Of a DNA stretch of 64,000 nucleotides, positions 38,227 through 47,359 are shown piece by piece (position 1 is the stretch's first letter; the number at the start of each line of letters is the position of its first letter). Location of the stretch: contig RFPL01000004.1 in assembly GCA_009926135.1 (NCBI GenBank), positions 178,630 through 242,629 of the forward strand, given 5' to 3'. The notes below the pieces were generated by a model, which was not told the DNA's origin, did no database searches, and worked only from the letters and a program-made list of their open reading frames with translations. This stretch comes from Sphingomonadaceae bacterium (GTDB lineage: Bacteria > Pseudomonadota > Alphaproteobacteria > Sphingomonadales > Sphingomonadaceae). The position numbers and the translations under genes are program-made.

Positions 38227-38366
38227 GCTATCAGCGCCATTCGCAATTCGGTGAACGGCGCCCCGGGGCCAAAGATGCTCCACACCGGACCGGGACGGAA
38301 TCCCCGGCAGCAAAACCCGCGCGAAAGCAATTTTGGCAATAGGGCCAGCGGGCAAAGGAAAATCGA

Positions 38367-40661
38367 ATGTTCGACGTCAAAACCGTATCAATGGAGTGGG
38401 GCGGAAAGACCCTCACCCTGGAAACCGGCCGCATTGCCCGTCAGGCTGACGGCGCGGTCCTCGCCACTTATGGCGAAACTGTCGTGCTTTGCGCCGTCAC
38501 GGCCGCCAAGAGCGTCAAGGAAGGGCAGGATTTCTTCCCGCTCACCGTCCACTACCAGGAGAAGTATTTCGCAGCCGGCCGGATCCCGGGCGGCTTCTTC
38601 AAGCGTGAACGCGGCGCTACGGAAAAGGAAACGCTGGTTTCCCGCCTGATCGACCGTCCGGTCCGTCCGCTGTTCCCCGAAGGCTTCTACAACGAGATCA
38701 ACGTGATCGCGCAGGTACTGTCCTATGACGGCGAGTGTGAGCCCGATGTGCTGGCGATGATCGCCGCCTCGGCTGCCCTCACCATCTCGGGCGTGCCCTT
38801 CATGGGCCCGATCGGTGCCGTTCGCGTCGGCCATGTCGACGGTGAATACACGCTCAACCCGCGCCAGGACGCGGCCGCCGCCGGCGACCTCGATCTGGTT
38901 GTTGCCGCCACCGGCAATGCCGTGATGATGGTCGAATCGCAGGCCCGCGAGCTCTCGGAAGAGATCATGCTCGGCGCCGTGCTGTTCGCGCACGACGAGT
39001 GCAAGAAGGTTGCCAACCTGATCATCGACCTGGCCGAAAAGGCTGCGAAGGATCCGTGGGAAGTCACGATCTCCGACAATTCGGCGATCAAGGCTAAGCT
39101 CAAGGACCTGATCGGCAAGGACATCGCCGCAGCCTACAAGCTGACCGACAAGTCGGCCCGCTCGAACGCCCTCAATGCAGCGCGTGACAAGGCCAAGGCT
39201 GCCTTCGCCAGCGAAGACGCGCAGACCCAGATGGTCGCGATCAAGTCGGTCAAGAAGGTCGAAGCCGATATCGTGCGCGGCGCGATCCTCAAGGACGGCA
39301 CCCGCATCGATGGCCGCAAGGTCGACCAGGTTCGCCCGATCGAAGCAATCGTTGGCTTCCTGCCCCGCACCCATGGTTCGTCGCTGTTCACCCGCGGTGA
39401 AACGCAGGCAATCTGCACCACCACCCTGGGCACCAAGGACGCAGAGCAGATGGTCGACGGGCTGGAAGGCCTGTCTTACCACAACTTCATGCTGCACTAT
39501 AACTTCCCGCCCTATTCGGTCGGTGAAGTGGGCCGCTTCGGGGCGCCATCGCGCCGCGACACCGGCCACGGCAAGCTCGCCTGGCGCGCGCTGCAAGCAG
39601 TGCTGCCGAGCAAGGAAGAGTTCCCCTACACGATCCGCGTGGTCTCGGACATTACCGAGTCCAACGGTTCTTCGTCGATGGCTACCGTCTGCGGCGGCGC
39701 GCTTTCGATGATGGACGCCGGCGTGCCGCTGAAGCGCCCGGTTTCCGGCATCGCGATGGGCCTGATCCTGGAAGGTGACAAGTTCACCGTGTTGTCCGAC
39801 ATCCTCGGTGACGAAGATCACCTGGGTGACATGGACTTCAAGGTGGCCGGCACCAGCGAAGGCATCACCACCATGCAGATGGACATCAAGGTTGCCGGCA
39901 TCACGCGGGAAATCTTCGAAGCCGCGCTGCAGCAGGCCAAGGGCGGCCGCGCCCACATCCTGGGGGAGATGACCAAGGCCCTCGGTTCGGCCCGGACCGA
40001 GCTTTCCGCCCACGCGCCGCGCATCGAAACGATCTCGATCGACAAGTCGAAGATCCGTGACGTGATCGGCACCGGCGGCAAGGTGATCCGCGAGATCGTC
40101 GCCACCACCGGCGCCAAGGTCGACATCGACGATGAAGGCCTGATCAAGATCTCCTCGTCCGATCCTTCGCAGATCGAAGCAGCTCGCGCCTGGATCCTCG
40201 GCATTGTCGAGGAAGCGGAAGTGGGCAAGATCTATGACGGCAAGGTCGTCACGATCGTCGATTTCGGCGCCTTCGTGAACTTCATGGGCGGCAAGGACGG
40301 TCTGGTGCACGTTTCCGAAATGCGGAACGAGCGCGTTGAAAAGCCGACCGACGTCGTTTCGGAAGGCCAGGCCGTGAAGGTCAAGGTCCTCGAAATCGAT
40401 CCGCGCGGCAAGGTTCGCCTGTCGATGCGCGTCGTTGATCAGGAAACCGGTGAAGAACTGGAAGACACCCGTCCGGCCCGCGAACCGCGTGAACCGCGCG
40501 GTGATCGTGGTGATCGTGGCGGTGACCGCCGTCCGCGCCGTGATGGTGACCGTGGTGGCCGCGGTGGTGATCGCGGCGGCCGTGGTGGTGACCGTGGTCC
40601 GCGCCGGGAAGAGGGCGGCAACCCCGACCATATCCCGGCCTTCCTGAAGGGCGACGACTAA
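38367..40661 (+). CDS. pnp: Polyribonucleotide nucleotidyltransferase
   Basis: A 764-residue PNPase: two RNase PH-like domains, an all-helical linker, a KH domain ([24 protein letters not shown]) and an S1 domain ([32 protein letters not shown]). It degrades RNA 3' to 5' using phosphate. The last about 50 residues form a repetitive Arg-Gly-Asp rich tail that E. coli PNPase lacks. A 140-base leader separates it from the rpsO terminator. Confidence 0.98.
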   Translation: MFDVKTVSMEWGGKTLTLETGRIARQADGAVLATYGETVVLCAVTAAKSVKEGQDFFPLTVHYQEKYFAAGRIPGGFFKRERGATEKETLVSRLIDRPVRPLFPEGFYNEINVIAQVLSYDGECEPDVLAMIAASAALTISGVPFMGPIGAVRVGHVDGEYTLNPRQDAAAAGDLDLVVAATGNAVMMVESQARELSEEIMLGAVLFAHDECKKVANLIIDLAEKAAKDPWEVTISDNSAIKAKLKDLIGKDIAAAYKLTDKSARSNALNAARDKAKAAFASEDAQTQMVAIKSVKKVEADIVRGAILKDGTRIDGRKVDQVRPIEAIVGFLPRTHGSSLFTRGETQAICTTTLGTKDAEQMVDGLEGLSYHNFMLHYNFPPYSVGEVGRFGAPSRRDTGHGKLAWRALQAVLPSKEEFPYTIRVVSDITESNGSSSMATVCGGALSMMDAGVPLKRPVSGIAMGLILEGDKFTVLSDILGDEDHLGDMDFKVAGTSEGITTMQMDIKVAGITREIFEAALQQAKGGRAHILGEMTKALGSARTELSAHAPRIETISIDKSKIRDVIGTGGKVIREIVATTGAKVDIDDEGLIKISSSDPSQIEAARAWILGIVEEAEVGKIYDGKVVTIVDFGAFVNFMGGKDGLVHVSEMRNERVEKPTDVVSEGQAVKVKVLEIDPRGKVRLSMRVVDQETGEELEDTRPAREPREPRGDRGDRGGDRRPRRDGDRGGRGGDRGGRGGDRGPRREEGGNPDHIPAFLKGDD

Positions 40662-40690
40662 GTCTGACCCGCAAGGTTGAATGAAAATCA

Positions 40691-40720
40691 GGGGGCCGCG
40701 TACTGCGCGGTCCCCTTTTT
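40691..40720 (+). terminator. Terminator after pnp
   Basis: GGGGGCCGCG and CGCGGTCCCC (one G-T pair) pair across a five-base loop and are followed by TTTTT. Confidence 0.85.
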
Positions 40721-40730
40721 CATGCGCCGC

Positions 40731-41879
40731 TCAGGCCGCCATGCGCGGCGGCTTGGCTTCGTCAGGTTCGGCCATGCAGATCCGGTTGCGGCCGTCCAGC
40801 TTGGCCCGGTACAGCGCGGCATCCGCAGCTTTGAGCGCCAGTCGCCGATCGCCGCAGGCAAAGACATCTGCGATCCCCGCGGAAAAGGTCACTTGCCCGA
40901 TCGGCAGGTCAGTCGCGCGATTGACCAGGCGGCGGTCGGCCAGCTGGGCGCGCAGCCGGTCAAGTTTGTCGAACGCCTCTGTCACGGTCGCATCGCGGAA
41001 CAGCACGACGAACTCCTCACCACCATGACGGGCGACGTGGCAGCGCTCGTTTGAAATCCGTGCCAGGTTTTCGGCCACCAGCCGCAGCACCCGGTCCCCG
41101 GCGTCATGACCGTGAGTGTCATTCACCCGCTTGAAGTGGTCGATATCGCAGAAGGCCACGCAGAGCGGCTCAGCCGCCGCACGGGCCTCGCGATATTCGG
41201 CTTCGTAGCGGAATTCAAAGGCGCGGCGGTTGGGCAGCCCGGTCAGGTGGTCTTCCTCGGCACTGCGCCGGGTCTCTTCCAGCTTGTGTTTGAGGTTGCG
41301 GGTCTGTTCCTCGCTGCGCTGCATCGCGCGTTCGATTTCCAGTGTGCGCTTGAGCATGGACTTGGTGATCGTCGCCAGCTCGGTAATCACGGCGCTGGTG
41401 CTGGGCACTCCCTCCAGCTTCCCAGCCTCCTTGGACAGTTCGCTGTGATAAGCGGTGGTGGCCTCGCGCGCGGCCCGGCTGGTCTTGCCAAATTCTTCGA
41501 CCCCCTGCTCCAGGTGCTGCATCAGCCGGTCGAGCAGTTCGACTTCCTCGCCCATGCCAGCTGCGGCCAGAGCCTCTTCCAGCCAGTCGAGTGTCACAGG
41601 CTCGCGCGCCTGGACGCGGCGGTCGATCAGCCGGACAATTTGCGGATCGTTGCCGGTCAGGTAATCGCTGGCAATGACCAGTGTCTGGGCATTCACTTCA
41701 AGCTGATGATAGCCAAGGAATGCGCCAATTTCATCAAGGTGGCGGTCGCGCGACGTTTGGTGCCGTTCGAAACCCGGCGCGGGCGGGGCGGTGGACGCAT
41801 GATCGCCGTCGCGGCTGCCCAGGCCAAGCCAGCCAAGCAAGCCGCCGCGGCGGTGCAGTGAGGGGTCGTGTGCAGTCAT
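40731..41879 (-). CDS. Diguanylate cyclase (GGDEF domain)
   Basis: A 382-residue cytoplasmic protein: a helical N-terminal sensor region of about 200 residues that I cannot name, with a long coiled coil near 180-210, then a GGDEF domain with an intact GGEEF (286-290), DxxxFKxVND and the standard DxLTGLxNRR start. It should make cyclic di-GMP. The RxxD inhibitory site expected five residues before GGEEF is absent (NERCHVAR). The start is ATG 41879; a GTG at 41906 is in frame. Confidence 0.92.
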   Translation of the reverse strand: MTAHDPSLHRRGGLLGWLGLGSRDGDHASTAPPAPGFERHQTSRDRHLDEIGAFLGYHQLEVNAQTLVIASDYLTGNDPQIVRLIDRRVQAREPVTLDWLEEALAAAGMGEEVELLDRLMQHLEQGVEEFGKTSRAAREATTAYHSELSKEAGKLEGVPSTSAVITELATITKSMLKRTLEIERAMQRSEEQTRNLKHKLEETRRSAEEDHLTGLPNRRAFEFRYEAEYREARAAAEPLCVAFCDIDHFKRVNDTHGHDAGDRVLRLVAENLARISNERCHVARHGGEEFVVLFRDATVTEAFDKLDRLRAQLADRRLVNRATDLPIGQVTFSAGIADVFACGDRRLALKAADAALYRAKLDGRNRICMAEPDEAKPPRMAA

Positions 41880-41949
41880 GCCATGGTTAACGACATGATT
41901 GTTCACACTTTAAGGGGCTGGTCTCGTTTCCGGCGCGACTGCTGGCGAC

Positions 41950-42618
41950 TTAGCGGACGCGTGGTCCGCCGAACGGCAGCGGCGGCGGCGGGCGGCGATG
42001 GCCACGCGGCAGCTGTGCCTGGAAGGCCCGGCCGCAATGATCGACGCAATAGGGGAACCCGGGGTTCACCTTTTCACCGCAGAAATGGAAGTCGGGCTCA
42101 CCCGGGTGGCCCATCGGCCAGCGGCAAATCCGGTCATTGAGATCCAGCAGGCTGGTCTTGTCTGCCACTTCGGGGCTTGGCTTGGCGGGCACGAGGCGGC
42201 GCGGCGGGGCCGGCGGGATCGGGGCCTGCTGGTCACCCGGGCCTTGGCGCAAGAAACCACCGGGGCCGACCGATACGATCCGCGGACCAGGAGTGGGCGC
42301 TGCCGGTGTATCGCCAGTGGCCGCACCAGCCGCCGGAGCCGGGGCCGGGCGAGCGGGTGCAGCGGCCGGGGCCGGGCGCGGCGACGGGGCCGGGCGGGGC
42401 GGTGCCTCCGCCTTTGGTGCACGGGGGGCCGGAGCCGGAGCGGCTTCCTTTTCGTTTGCCTTGACCGGGCTGGGGCGGGCCTTCAGGCCGAGACGATGCG
42501 CCTTGCCGATCACGGCATTGCGGCTGACCCCGCCAAGTTCCTCGGCGATCTGGCTGGCGGTCGCGCCGCCTTCCCACATCTTGGTCAGTTTTTCGATCCG
42601 TTCGTCGGTCCAGCTCAT
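41950..42618 (-). CDS. gcrA: GcrA cell-cycle regulator
   Basis: GcrA is an alphaproteobacterial cofactor that binds sigma-70 holoenzyme and DNA, preferring promoters methylated by CcrM. The N-terminal HTH (MSWTDERIEKLTKMWEGGATASQIAEELGGVSRNAVIGKAHRLGL) and the C-terminal Cys-containing sigma-70-binding domain are clear. The proline/alanine linker of about 100 residues makes it longer (222 residues) than in Caulobacter (about 173). The linker length is variable in sphingomonads. Confidence 0.95.
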   Translation of the reverse strand: MSWTDERIEKLTKMWEGGATASQIAEELGGVSRNAVIGKAHRLGLKARPSPVKANEKEAAPAPAPRAPKAEAPPRPAPSPRPAPAAAPARPAPAPAAGAATGDTPAAPTPGPRIVSVGPGGFLRQGPGDQQAPIPPAPPRRLVPAKPSPEVADKTSLLDLNDRICRWPMGHPGEPDFHFCGEKVNPGFPYCVDHCGRAFQAQLPRGHRRPPPPLPFGGPRVR

Positions 42619-42697
42619 GCCCGTATCATTCCCTCATCCCCGCTGCTGGCGGGGCTTGTGCTTGCCATTCGTGCGCCCTGCCGATAGTCGCCATGGC

Positions 42698-43588
42698 ATG
42701 GCCGATCAACCAGTATCCCCAAGCGTGAACGCCGCTGCCCAGATGCCCGCAACGGGTCTGGGGCAAAGTGCATTTCCGGCCCAGGGAGTGCCCGTATTCC
42801 ACCGGTTCAACCGGCTTGGGCTGTGGACCCTCTATATGAAGGAAGTCCGCCGGTTTTTCAAGGTCCAGACCCAGACGATCTGGGCTCCGGCAATTACCAC
42901 CCTGCTGTTCCTCGTGATCTTCACCGTGGCGATGGGCCGCGGCGGGCGGATGGTGCTGGGCGTCAACTTCGCCACCTTCATCGCCCCCGGCCTGATCGTG
43001 ATGGGCATGATGCAGAATGCGTTCGCCAATTCGAGCTTCAGTTTCCTGGCTGGCAAGATCCAGGGGACGATCATCGATTACCTGATGCCGCCGCTGTCCA
43101 ATGCCGAATTGATGCTGGCACTGGTTGGTGCGGCAGTGACCCGCGCGGTGCTGGTCGGCCTCGCGCTCTGTGGCGCGATGCTGCTATGGCCGGGCGTGCA
43201 CCTGACGCTGGCGCATCCCTGGGCAGTGATCTGGTTCGGGATGATGGGCGCGACCATGCTGGCCATGGTTGGCCTGCTGACCTCGCTCTGGGCGGAAAAG
43301 TTCGATCACAACGCGGCAGTAACCAACTTCGTGATCGCGCCGCTCTCGCTGCTGTCGGGTACATTCTATGTGATCGACAACCTGGCGCCCGTGTTCCAGA
43401 CGGTCAGCCGCCTGAACCCGTTTTTCTACGTGATCTCGGGCTTCCGCTTCGGCTTCTTGGGGCAGAGCGACATCGGCGATACCAATCTTGCCGTGCTGCA
43501 TGGCGCGCTCGGGTTGGGGGTGCTGAACCTCGCGTTGGCTGGGCTGGTCTACGGCCTGCTGCGCAGCGGCTGGAAGCTGAAGGGCTGA
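42698..43588 (+). CDS. ABC-2 type transporter permease
   Basis: A 296-residue membrane protein with about six membrane segments; the N-terminal stretch WTLYMKEVRRFFKVQTQTIWAPAITTLLFLVIFTVAMG and the FIAPGLIVMGMMQNAF region are typical of ABC-2 permeases of the drug or polysaccharide exporter type. Upstream sequences that translate into the same frame belong to gcrA. No ATP-binding subunit gene is adjacent, so the partner must lie elsewhere. Confidence 0.87.
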   Translation: MADQPVSPSVNAAAQMPATGLGQSAFPAQGVPVFHRFNRLGLWTLYMKEVRRFFKVQTQTIWAPAITTLLFLVIFTVAMGRGGRMVLGVNFATFIAPGLIVMGMMQNAFANSSFSFLAGKIQGTIIDYLMPPLSNAELMLALVGAAVTRAVLVGLALCGAMLLWPGVHLTLAHPWAVIWFGMMGATMLAMVGLLTSLWAEKFDHNAAVTNFVIAPLSLLSGTFYVIDNLAPVFQTVSRLNPFFYVISGFRFGFLGQSDIGDTNLAVLHGALGLGVLNLALAGLVYGLLRSGWKLKG

Positions 43589-43602
43589 CGGCCGCCTGAA
43601 AA

Positions 43603-43983
43603 TCAGTGCGTCATTGAGCGGCGCAAGCGATAGCGCCCGTTCCGGAAATCGTCGAACAATTCGTCCAGAGATGGATGATCGATCGGCCCGGCTTCGCCAT
43701 CGGCCAGCAAATTCTGCTGGCTGACATAAGCGACGTAGCTGCTGTCGCCGTTCTCGGCCAGCAAGTGATAGAAGGGCTGCTCGCGGTGCGGACGGACCTC
43801 TTTCGGGATCGATTCGTACCATTCCTCGCTGTTGGCGAAGACTGGGTCGATATCGAAAATCACCCCGCGAAAATCAAAGACCCGGTGGCGCACGACATCA
43901 CCGATCCCGAAGCGCGCCTTGGCCTGACGCGGGGCATCCACCGTCTTGCCGGCCTGCGGTGAGAAGAAGGTGGCCCGTTCCAT
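43603..43983 (-). CDS. hspQ: HspQ-like heat-shock/hemimethylated-DNA-binding protein
   Basis: A 126-residue YccV/HspQ protein: KARFGIGDVVRHRVFDFRGVIFDIDPVFANSEEWYESIPKEVRP and QPFYHLLAENGDSSYVAYVSQQNLL match the family. E. coli HspQ binds hemimethylated oriC DNA and speeds Lon degradation of some substrates. I chose ATG 43983, preceded by GGGG. Confidence 0.9.
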   Translation of the reverse strand: MERATFFSPQAGKTVDAPRQAKARFGIGDVVRHRVFDFRGVIFDIDPVFANSEEWYESIPKEVRPHREQPFYHLLAENGDSSYVAYVSQQNLLADGEAGPIDHPSLDELFDDFRNGRYRLRRSMTH

Positions 43984-44141
43984 GTTCCCCGATATAGGGG
44001 CCGAGGGCCATGGAAACAATGACGTGTTGCTGCCGATCCCCCGTTTTCGCCAAGCAAGGGCTTGGCAAGGGCCGGATCATCGGCTAACCGCGCGCTTCCC
44101 GACCGCGGGCCGGCCCTTTCTGCCGCCCCGATCACTTCTGC

Positions 44142-44228
44142 GGAGAGGTGGCAGAGAGGTCGAATGCGCCGCACTCGAAATGCGGTGTACGGGTAACCGT
44201 ACCGTGGGTTCGAATCCCACCCTCTCAG
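44142..44228 (+). tRNA. tRNA-Ser(CGA)
   Basis: A class II tRNA: acceptor GGAGAGG, D-arm, anticodon stem CCGCA with loop CTCGAAA (anticodon CGA, reads UCG), a long variable arm (TACGG stem) and T-arm GTGGG. The 3' acceptor half is CCTCTCA, so base pair 1-72 is G-A, which is unusual; the normal end would be CCTCTCC. No CCA is encoded. The mobile element starts right at this end, so part of the end may come from the element. Confidence 0.9.
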
Positions 44229-44426
44229 CATCCTATTGAAAATAAACAATAAACCGTTCTTTGGGCCTCAAAATGGCGGAGTTCTGCGCCGTTTTCGCGT
44301 GTCCGACCGAACCCCTCAGACTGTCAAAATCCCCAAAATCAGTCTCAGAACCCTGTTTGTCTCTTTTTGACCGAACCTCGTTTGGAAAGGTACGGTTCAA
44401 TAATTCTGCATATTTTCAATAGGATG
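44229..44426. repeat. 16-bp perfect inverted repeat at the element junction
   Basis: CATCCTATTGAAAATA (44229-44244) right behind tRNA-Ser recurs in inverted form (TATTTTCAATAGGATG, 44411-44426). The about 166 bp between them hold two GACCGAACC repeats and a short CAGACTG/CAGTCT inverted repeat, but no gene. This is a candidate attachment or recombination site. Confidence 0.8.
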
Positions 44427-44596
44427 TGGTTTCTGTCTGCTCGTAACGTTCGGGTCGATTTCCGCTAGGGTAAACCCGCTAAAACGGGCGGTACAGGTAG
44501 GACTAGTCCCTCGCGTGGACCCAGCAGGTCACGGCGCTGTGCTCTTGAGGCAATCACGGGTATCGCTTTGAGGGGGAGTTGTGGAAATGGGGGCTC
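44427..44596. other. Non-coding gap before the first element gene
   Basis: No convincing gene is seen; an AATGGGGGCTC ribosome-site region begins the following small gene. Together with 44229-44426 the gap after tRNA-Ser is about 370 bp. Confidence 0.5.
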
Positions 44597-44857
44597 ATGA
44601 AAAAGAAGCGCCGATATCTGACTGCAACCATGCCCGATGGCTATGTGAAGACCATCGGGCCGACGACAGACAGCTTCACGCACTACTGGCGAATAGTGGC
44701 AGAGCTCGAAAACGGAAAAACTGAGGTATTTTGGGGGCACACGCGGTCGCTCGCCGAGGCCCGCCGAAAGCGTGAGCCTGCAGCAGATGCGGCACGAATG
44801 CGAGGTTGGAGGAGCTTCACTTTCGAAGTCGCCGAGCTAGTCGAAACGCTTTCCTGA
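44597..44857 (+). CDS. Hypothetical protein, element end
   Basis: An 86-residue soluble, basic protein (MKKKRRYLTATMPDGYVKTIGPTTDSFTHYWRIVAELENGKTEVFWGHTR). It has a good GGGGG ribosome site and converges on the HTH gene at 44861. I do not recognise a family. Placed at the left end of the element beside the inverted repeat, it may be a DNA-binding accessory, but that is only a guess from basic charge and place. Confidence 0.55.
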   Translation: MKKKRRYLTATMPDGYVKTIGPTTDSFTHYWRIVAELENGKTEVFWGHTRSLAEARRKREPAADAARMRGWRSFTFEVAELVETLS

Positions 44858-44860
44858 CGC

Positions 44861-45244
44861 TTAATTAGCCCCCACTCGCACCTGATCTGCCCAATCCATG
44901 TCGGCTACTATCGTGAGTTCCTTGACAGGCACAGTAGGCGGCACGCGCTCAAGCAGAAGTCTCTCCAGCACCGCCGGCGCCAAATAGGTCAGCTTCAGCA
45001 TTCTGCCGACCATGCGGTGGGTGACGCCTGCTAAGCGCGCTATGTCTTCAATGGTGTTGGCCTCGCCGCTTTCGAGCTTGCGCCGCCACGACCAGGCCTG
45101 TGCAAAGTTGCGCAGGACGTGCGGATCGGTCCCGCCATCGGTATCCGGCACATAGTCGGCCGGCGGCTGGATGCGCGGCCGTCCATTACGGGACCGTTGG
45201 GCGATCGGGATCCTGACCCGCAGGGTGTCCTGCGCAGTGCTCAT
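44861..45244 (-). CDS. HTH protein accompanying the serine recombinase
   Basis: A 127-residue protein with a helix-turn-helix near residues 60-90 (ANTIEDIARLAGVTHRMVGRMLKLTYLAP), preceded by an RRKLESGE helix. I recall similar small proteins after DUF2924-recombinase gene pairs in other sphingomonad elements. The start overlaps the recombinase stop by four bases (ATGA). A role in recombination control or in excision is inferred from that linkage. Confidence 0.75.
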   Translation of the reverse strand: MSTAQDTLRVRIPIAQRSRNGRPRIQPPADYVPDTDGGTDPHVLRNFAQAWSWRRKLESGEANTIEDIARLAGVTHRMVGRMLKLTYLAPAVLERLLLERVPPTVPVKELTIVADMDWADQVRVGAN

Positions 45245-46548
45245 GCAGCCTTCCGCGGTGCCAGCATGTCATGGATGATTGGCCCCAGTCCCTTGGTGCA
45301 GAGGTCCACGTCGATGCTGTTGTCATTCACGGTCACGCGCTGGATCAGCAGCCGGGCGATGCGTGCCTGCTCGGCCGGAAATAGGGTCTGCCAGAGCTCA
45401 CCAAAACCGGAGAGGGCGGCAATTACCTCACTTTCGTTGATATTCGGCTTTAGCTCTCGCGCGGCTTCAATTGCGCGGGCAACGATTACGGGCGTGGTCA
45501 GCATGCGGCGCAGTTCCTGAATCACCACGCTTTCGACCATCCCCGCGTTGAGCCGCCGGGGCAGGGCGCCATTTTCACCGATGCGATTGTGGACCGCATC
45601 CATCGATACGTAATAGCGGTAGAGCCGCTCGCCCTTGCGGGTGTGGGTCGGTGTCATGGCGACGCCGGTGTCGGTGAACAGCAATCCTTTCAGCATGGCT
45701 GGTGTCTGCGCACGGGTGTTGTTGGCGCGGGTGCGCGGGCTGATCTTCAGGATGGCATGGACCTTGTCCCAGAGTTCCTGACTGATGATGGCCTGATGCT
45801 CTCCTGGATAGCTGGTTCCCTTGTGTACGGCTTCGCCGAGGTAAACCCGGTTGCGGAAGAGCTTGTAGAGGAACCCCTTGTCGATCGGGCGGCCGCGCTT
45901 GTTGGTGATGCCTTTGCGGACAAGCTCGCGGGTCAGCCTGGTGGCTGATCCCAACTCGACAAAGCGCTCGAAGATGTAGCGGATCTGTGCCGCTTCCGCC
46001 TCATTGATCACAAGCTTGCGGTCGACAGCATCATATCCCCACGGCACGAACCCGCCCATCCACATACCCTTAGCGCGGCTGGCTGCAATCTTGTCCCTGA
46101 TGCGCTCGCCGGTCACCTCCCGCTCGAACTGGGCAAAGGACAGCAGGACATTGAGGGTCAGGCGCCCCATGCTGGTTGTCGTGTTGAATGATTGGGTGAC
46201 CGAGACAAAGGTCACCTTATGCTCGTCGAATACCTCGACCAGCTTGGCAAAGTCCATCAACGAGCGGGACAGGCGGTCGATCTTGTAGACGACGATCACG
46301 TCAACGAGCCCATCCCGGATGTCCTCCAGCAGGTTCCGGAGGCCCGGGCGGTCGAGATTGCCACCGGAGTACCCGCCGTCGTCATAACCTTCGCGCATTG
46401 CACGCCAGCCTTCAGCGCGCTGGCTCGCGATGTAGGCCTCGCAGGCCTCGCGCTGGGCATCGAGGCTGTTGAACTCCTGCTCGAGCCCCTCTTCCGACGA
46501 CTTACGGGTGTAGATGGCGCAACGAATGCGGCGGGGTGCGTCGCTCAT
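45241..46548 (-). CDS. Serine recombinase (resolvase/invertase type)
   Basis: A 435-residue site-specific recombinase. The resolvase catalytic domain starts RCAIYTRKSSEEG, with the nucleophilic serine in YTRKSS (about Ser17) and IDRLSRSLMDFAKLV and GRLTLNVLLSFAQFEREV as further family marks; a Recombinase domain (KGFLYKLFRNRVYLGEAVHKGT) follows. A long zinc ribbon and coiled coil, found in large integrases, are not evident, so it is mid-sized. It is the probable integrase of the element and is translationally coupled to both neighbours. Confidence 0.9.
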   Translation of the reverse strand: MSDAPRRIRCAIYTRKSSEEGLEQEFNSLDAQREACEAYIASQRAEGWRAMREGYDDGGYSGGNLDRPGLRNLLEDIRDGLVDVIVVYKIDRLSRSLMDFAKLVEVFDEHKVTFVSVTQSFNTTTSMGRLTLNVLLSFAQFEREVTGERIRDKIAASRAKGMWMGGFVPWGYDAVDRKLVINEAEAAQIRYIFERFVELGSATRLTRELVRKGITNKRGRPIDKGFLYKLFRNRVYLGEAVHKGTSYPGEHQAIISQELWDKVHAILKISPRTRANNTRAQTPAMLKGLLFTDTGVAMTPTHTRKGERLYRYYVSMDAVHNRIGENGALPRRLNAGMVESVVIQELRRMLTTPVIVARAIEAARELKPNINESEVIAALSGFGELWQTLFPAEQARIARLLIQRVTVNDNSIDVDLCTKGLGPIIHDMLAPRKAA

Positions 46549-47006
46549 CGTGCACCTCGCTCAGCCGCGCGGAGGCCGAAGAAACGATATCCGTTCCAGT
46601 TCGTTCCGGTAATGGTCTTGGCGATTGCCGAGAGCGATTTGAACCGCTGCCCTTGCCAGTCGAACCCGTCCTTCATCACAGTGACGGTATGCTCGGTCCC
46701 GTTCCACCCGCGCACAAGGCGGGTGCCGATGATCGGGTTGCGCGGATCGGCGATCACGGATTTGCGGACCTTTTTGCCTTCGTATTCGTCGGCCAGGGCA
46801 TCGAGAGTCCTGACCAGCGACTTGCTCATGCCGCCAAAGGCAAGTTCCTGAATCCGGTAGGACAGCCGCTGGATCATGAACTGGCTGCTGTTGTTAGGTG
46901 CTTCACTGCCCATGAGCTTCGCCCATTCGGCCTTGAGCTCTTTCACAGTCATGGTCTTCAGCGCGGCCAGGCGCGCAAGGACCTGCGAATCATCATATTT
47001 CTGCAT
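46545..47006 (-). CDS. DUF2924 protein
   Basis: A 153-residue DUF2924 protein with the pattern LARLAALKTMTVKELKAEWAKLMGSEAP and, near the end, VTVMKDGFDWQGQRFKSLSAIAKTITGTNWNGYRFFGL, a DNA-binding-like SAWADEE-type motif. DUF2924 genes regularly precede serine recombinases in alphaproteobacterial mobile elements; the role is unknown but assumed to be in recombination. ATG 47006 has a GGAG site. The stop overlaps the recombinase start by four bases. Confidence 0.9.
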   Translation of the reverse strand: MQKYDDSQVLARLAALKTMTVKELKAEWAKLMGSEAPNNSSQFMIQRLSYRIQELAFGGMSKSLVRTLDALADEYEGKKVRKSVIADPRNPIIGTRLVRGWNGTEHTVTVMKDGFDWQGQRFKSLSAIAKTITGTNWNGYRFFGLRAAERGAR

Positions 47007-47179
47007 CAGCGTTCTCCAACTCGGGGGCGTCCCCGAGTTCGACACACGCTCTTGGCGGGCGGGATAGCGAGAGAACTATCTGCGCCTGGCGCAGATATAG
47101 AACTGGACTTTGCGTGCATCCGCATGATGCCGGCAGCGATGATCTGCCCCAACTCGGTGAAGCGCTCGTCGTCGGTCAT
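47006..47179 (-). CDS. Small protein leading the recombinase cassette
   Basis: A 57-residue frame MTDDERFTELGQIIAAGIMRMHAKSSS, of a type (ELGxIIAxGxxRxxAxxSS) that I recall in front of DUF2924 genes in other sphingomonad elements. Its stop shares a base with the DUF2924 start. A longer form from ATG 47224 is possible. Function unknown. Confidence 0.65.
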   Translation of the reverse strand: MTDDERFTELGQIIAAGIMRMHAKSSSISAPGADSSLAIPPAKSVCRTRGRPRVGER

Positions 47180-47359
47180 GGTGTCGATGGGAGACGGGCA
47201 GTGGCCCGTAGAAGTAACGTGCATGGGTGTTCGACCTGATGGCTGGCGTGGCGATCAGGTGAACTCTCTCCCTGATCGTTTCAGGGAGAATATGTGCGGG
47301 ATGTAAACGTCGTCAACGAGAACGAGTAGGGCAAAATCCCACAATCGGTGTCCAGGGCG
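47180..47359. other. Gap with an 8-bp hairpin
   Basis: CTCCCTGA (47268-47275) and TCAGGGAG (47281-47288) form a short hairpin without T run. It may mark the 5' region of the recombinase cassette or the 3' end of the repressor gene. No gene is visible. Confidence 0.5.

Noticed and set aside
38388..40631. 747-codon open frame antisense to pnp
   Set aside because: Lies wholly inside pnp; the composition is that of an antisense shadow.
44229..44426. Intrinsic terminator for tRNA-Ser formed by the 16-bp inverted repeat
   Set aside because: The arms are separated by about 166 bases, too far for a normal terminator hairpin.
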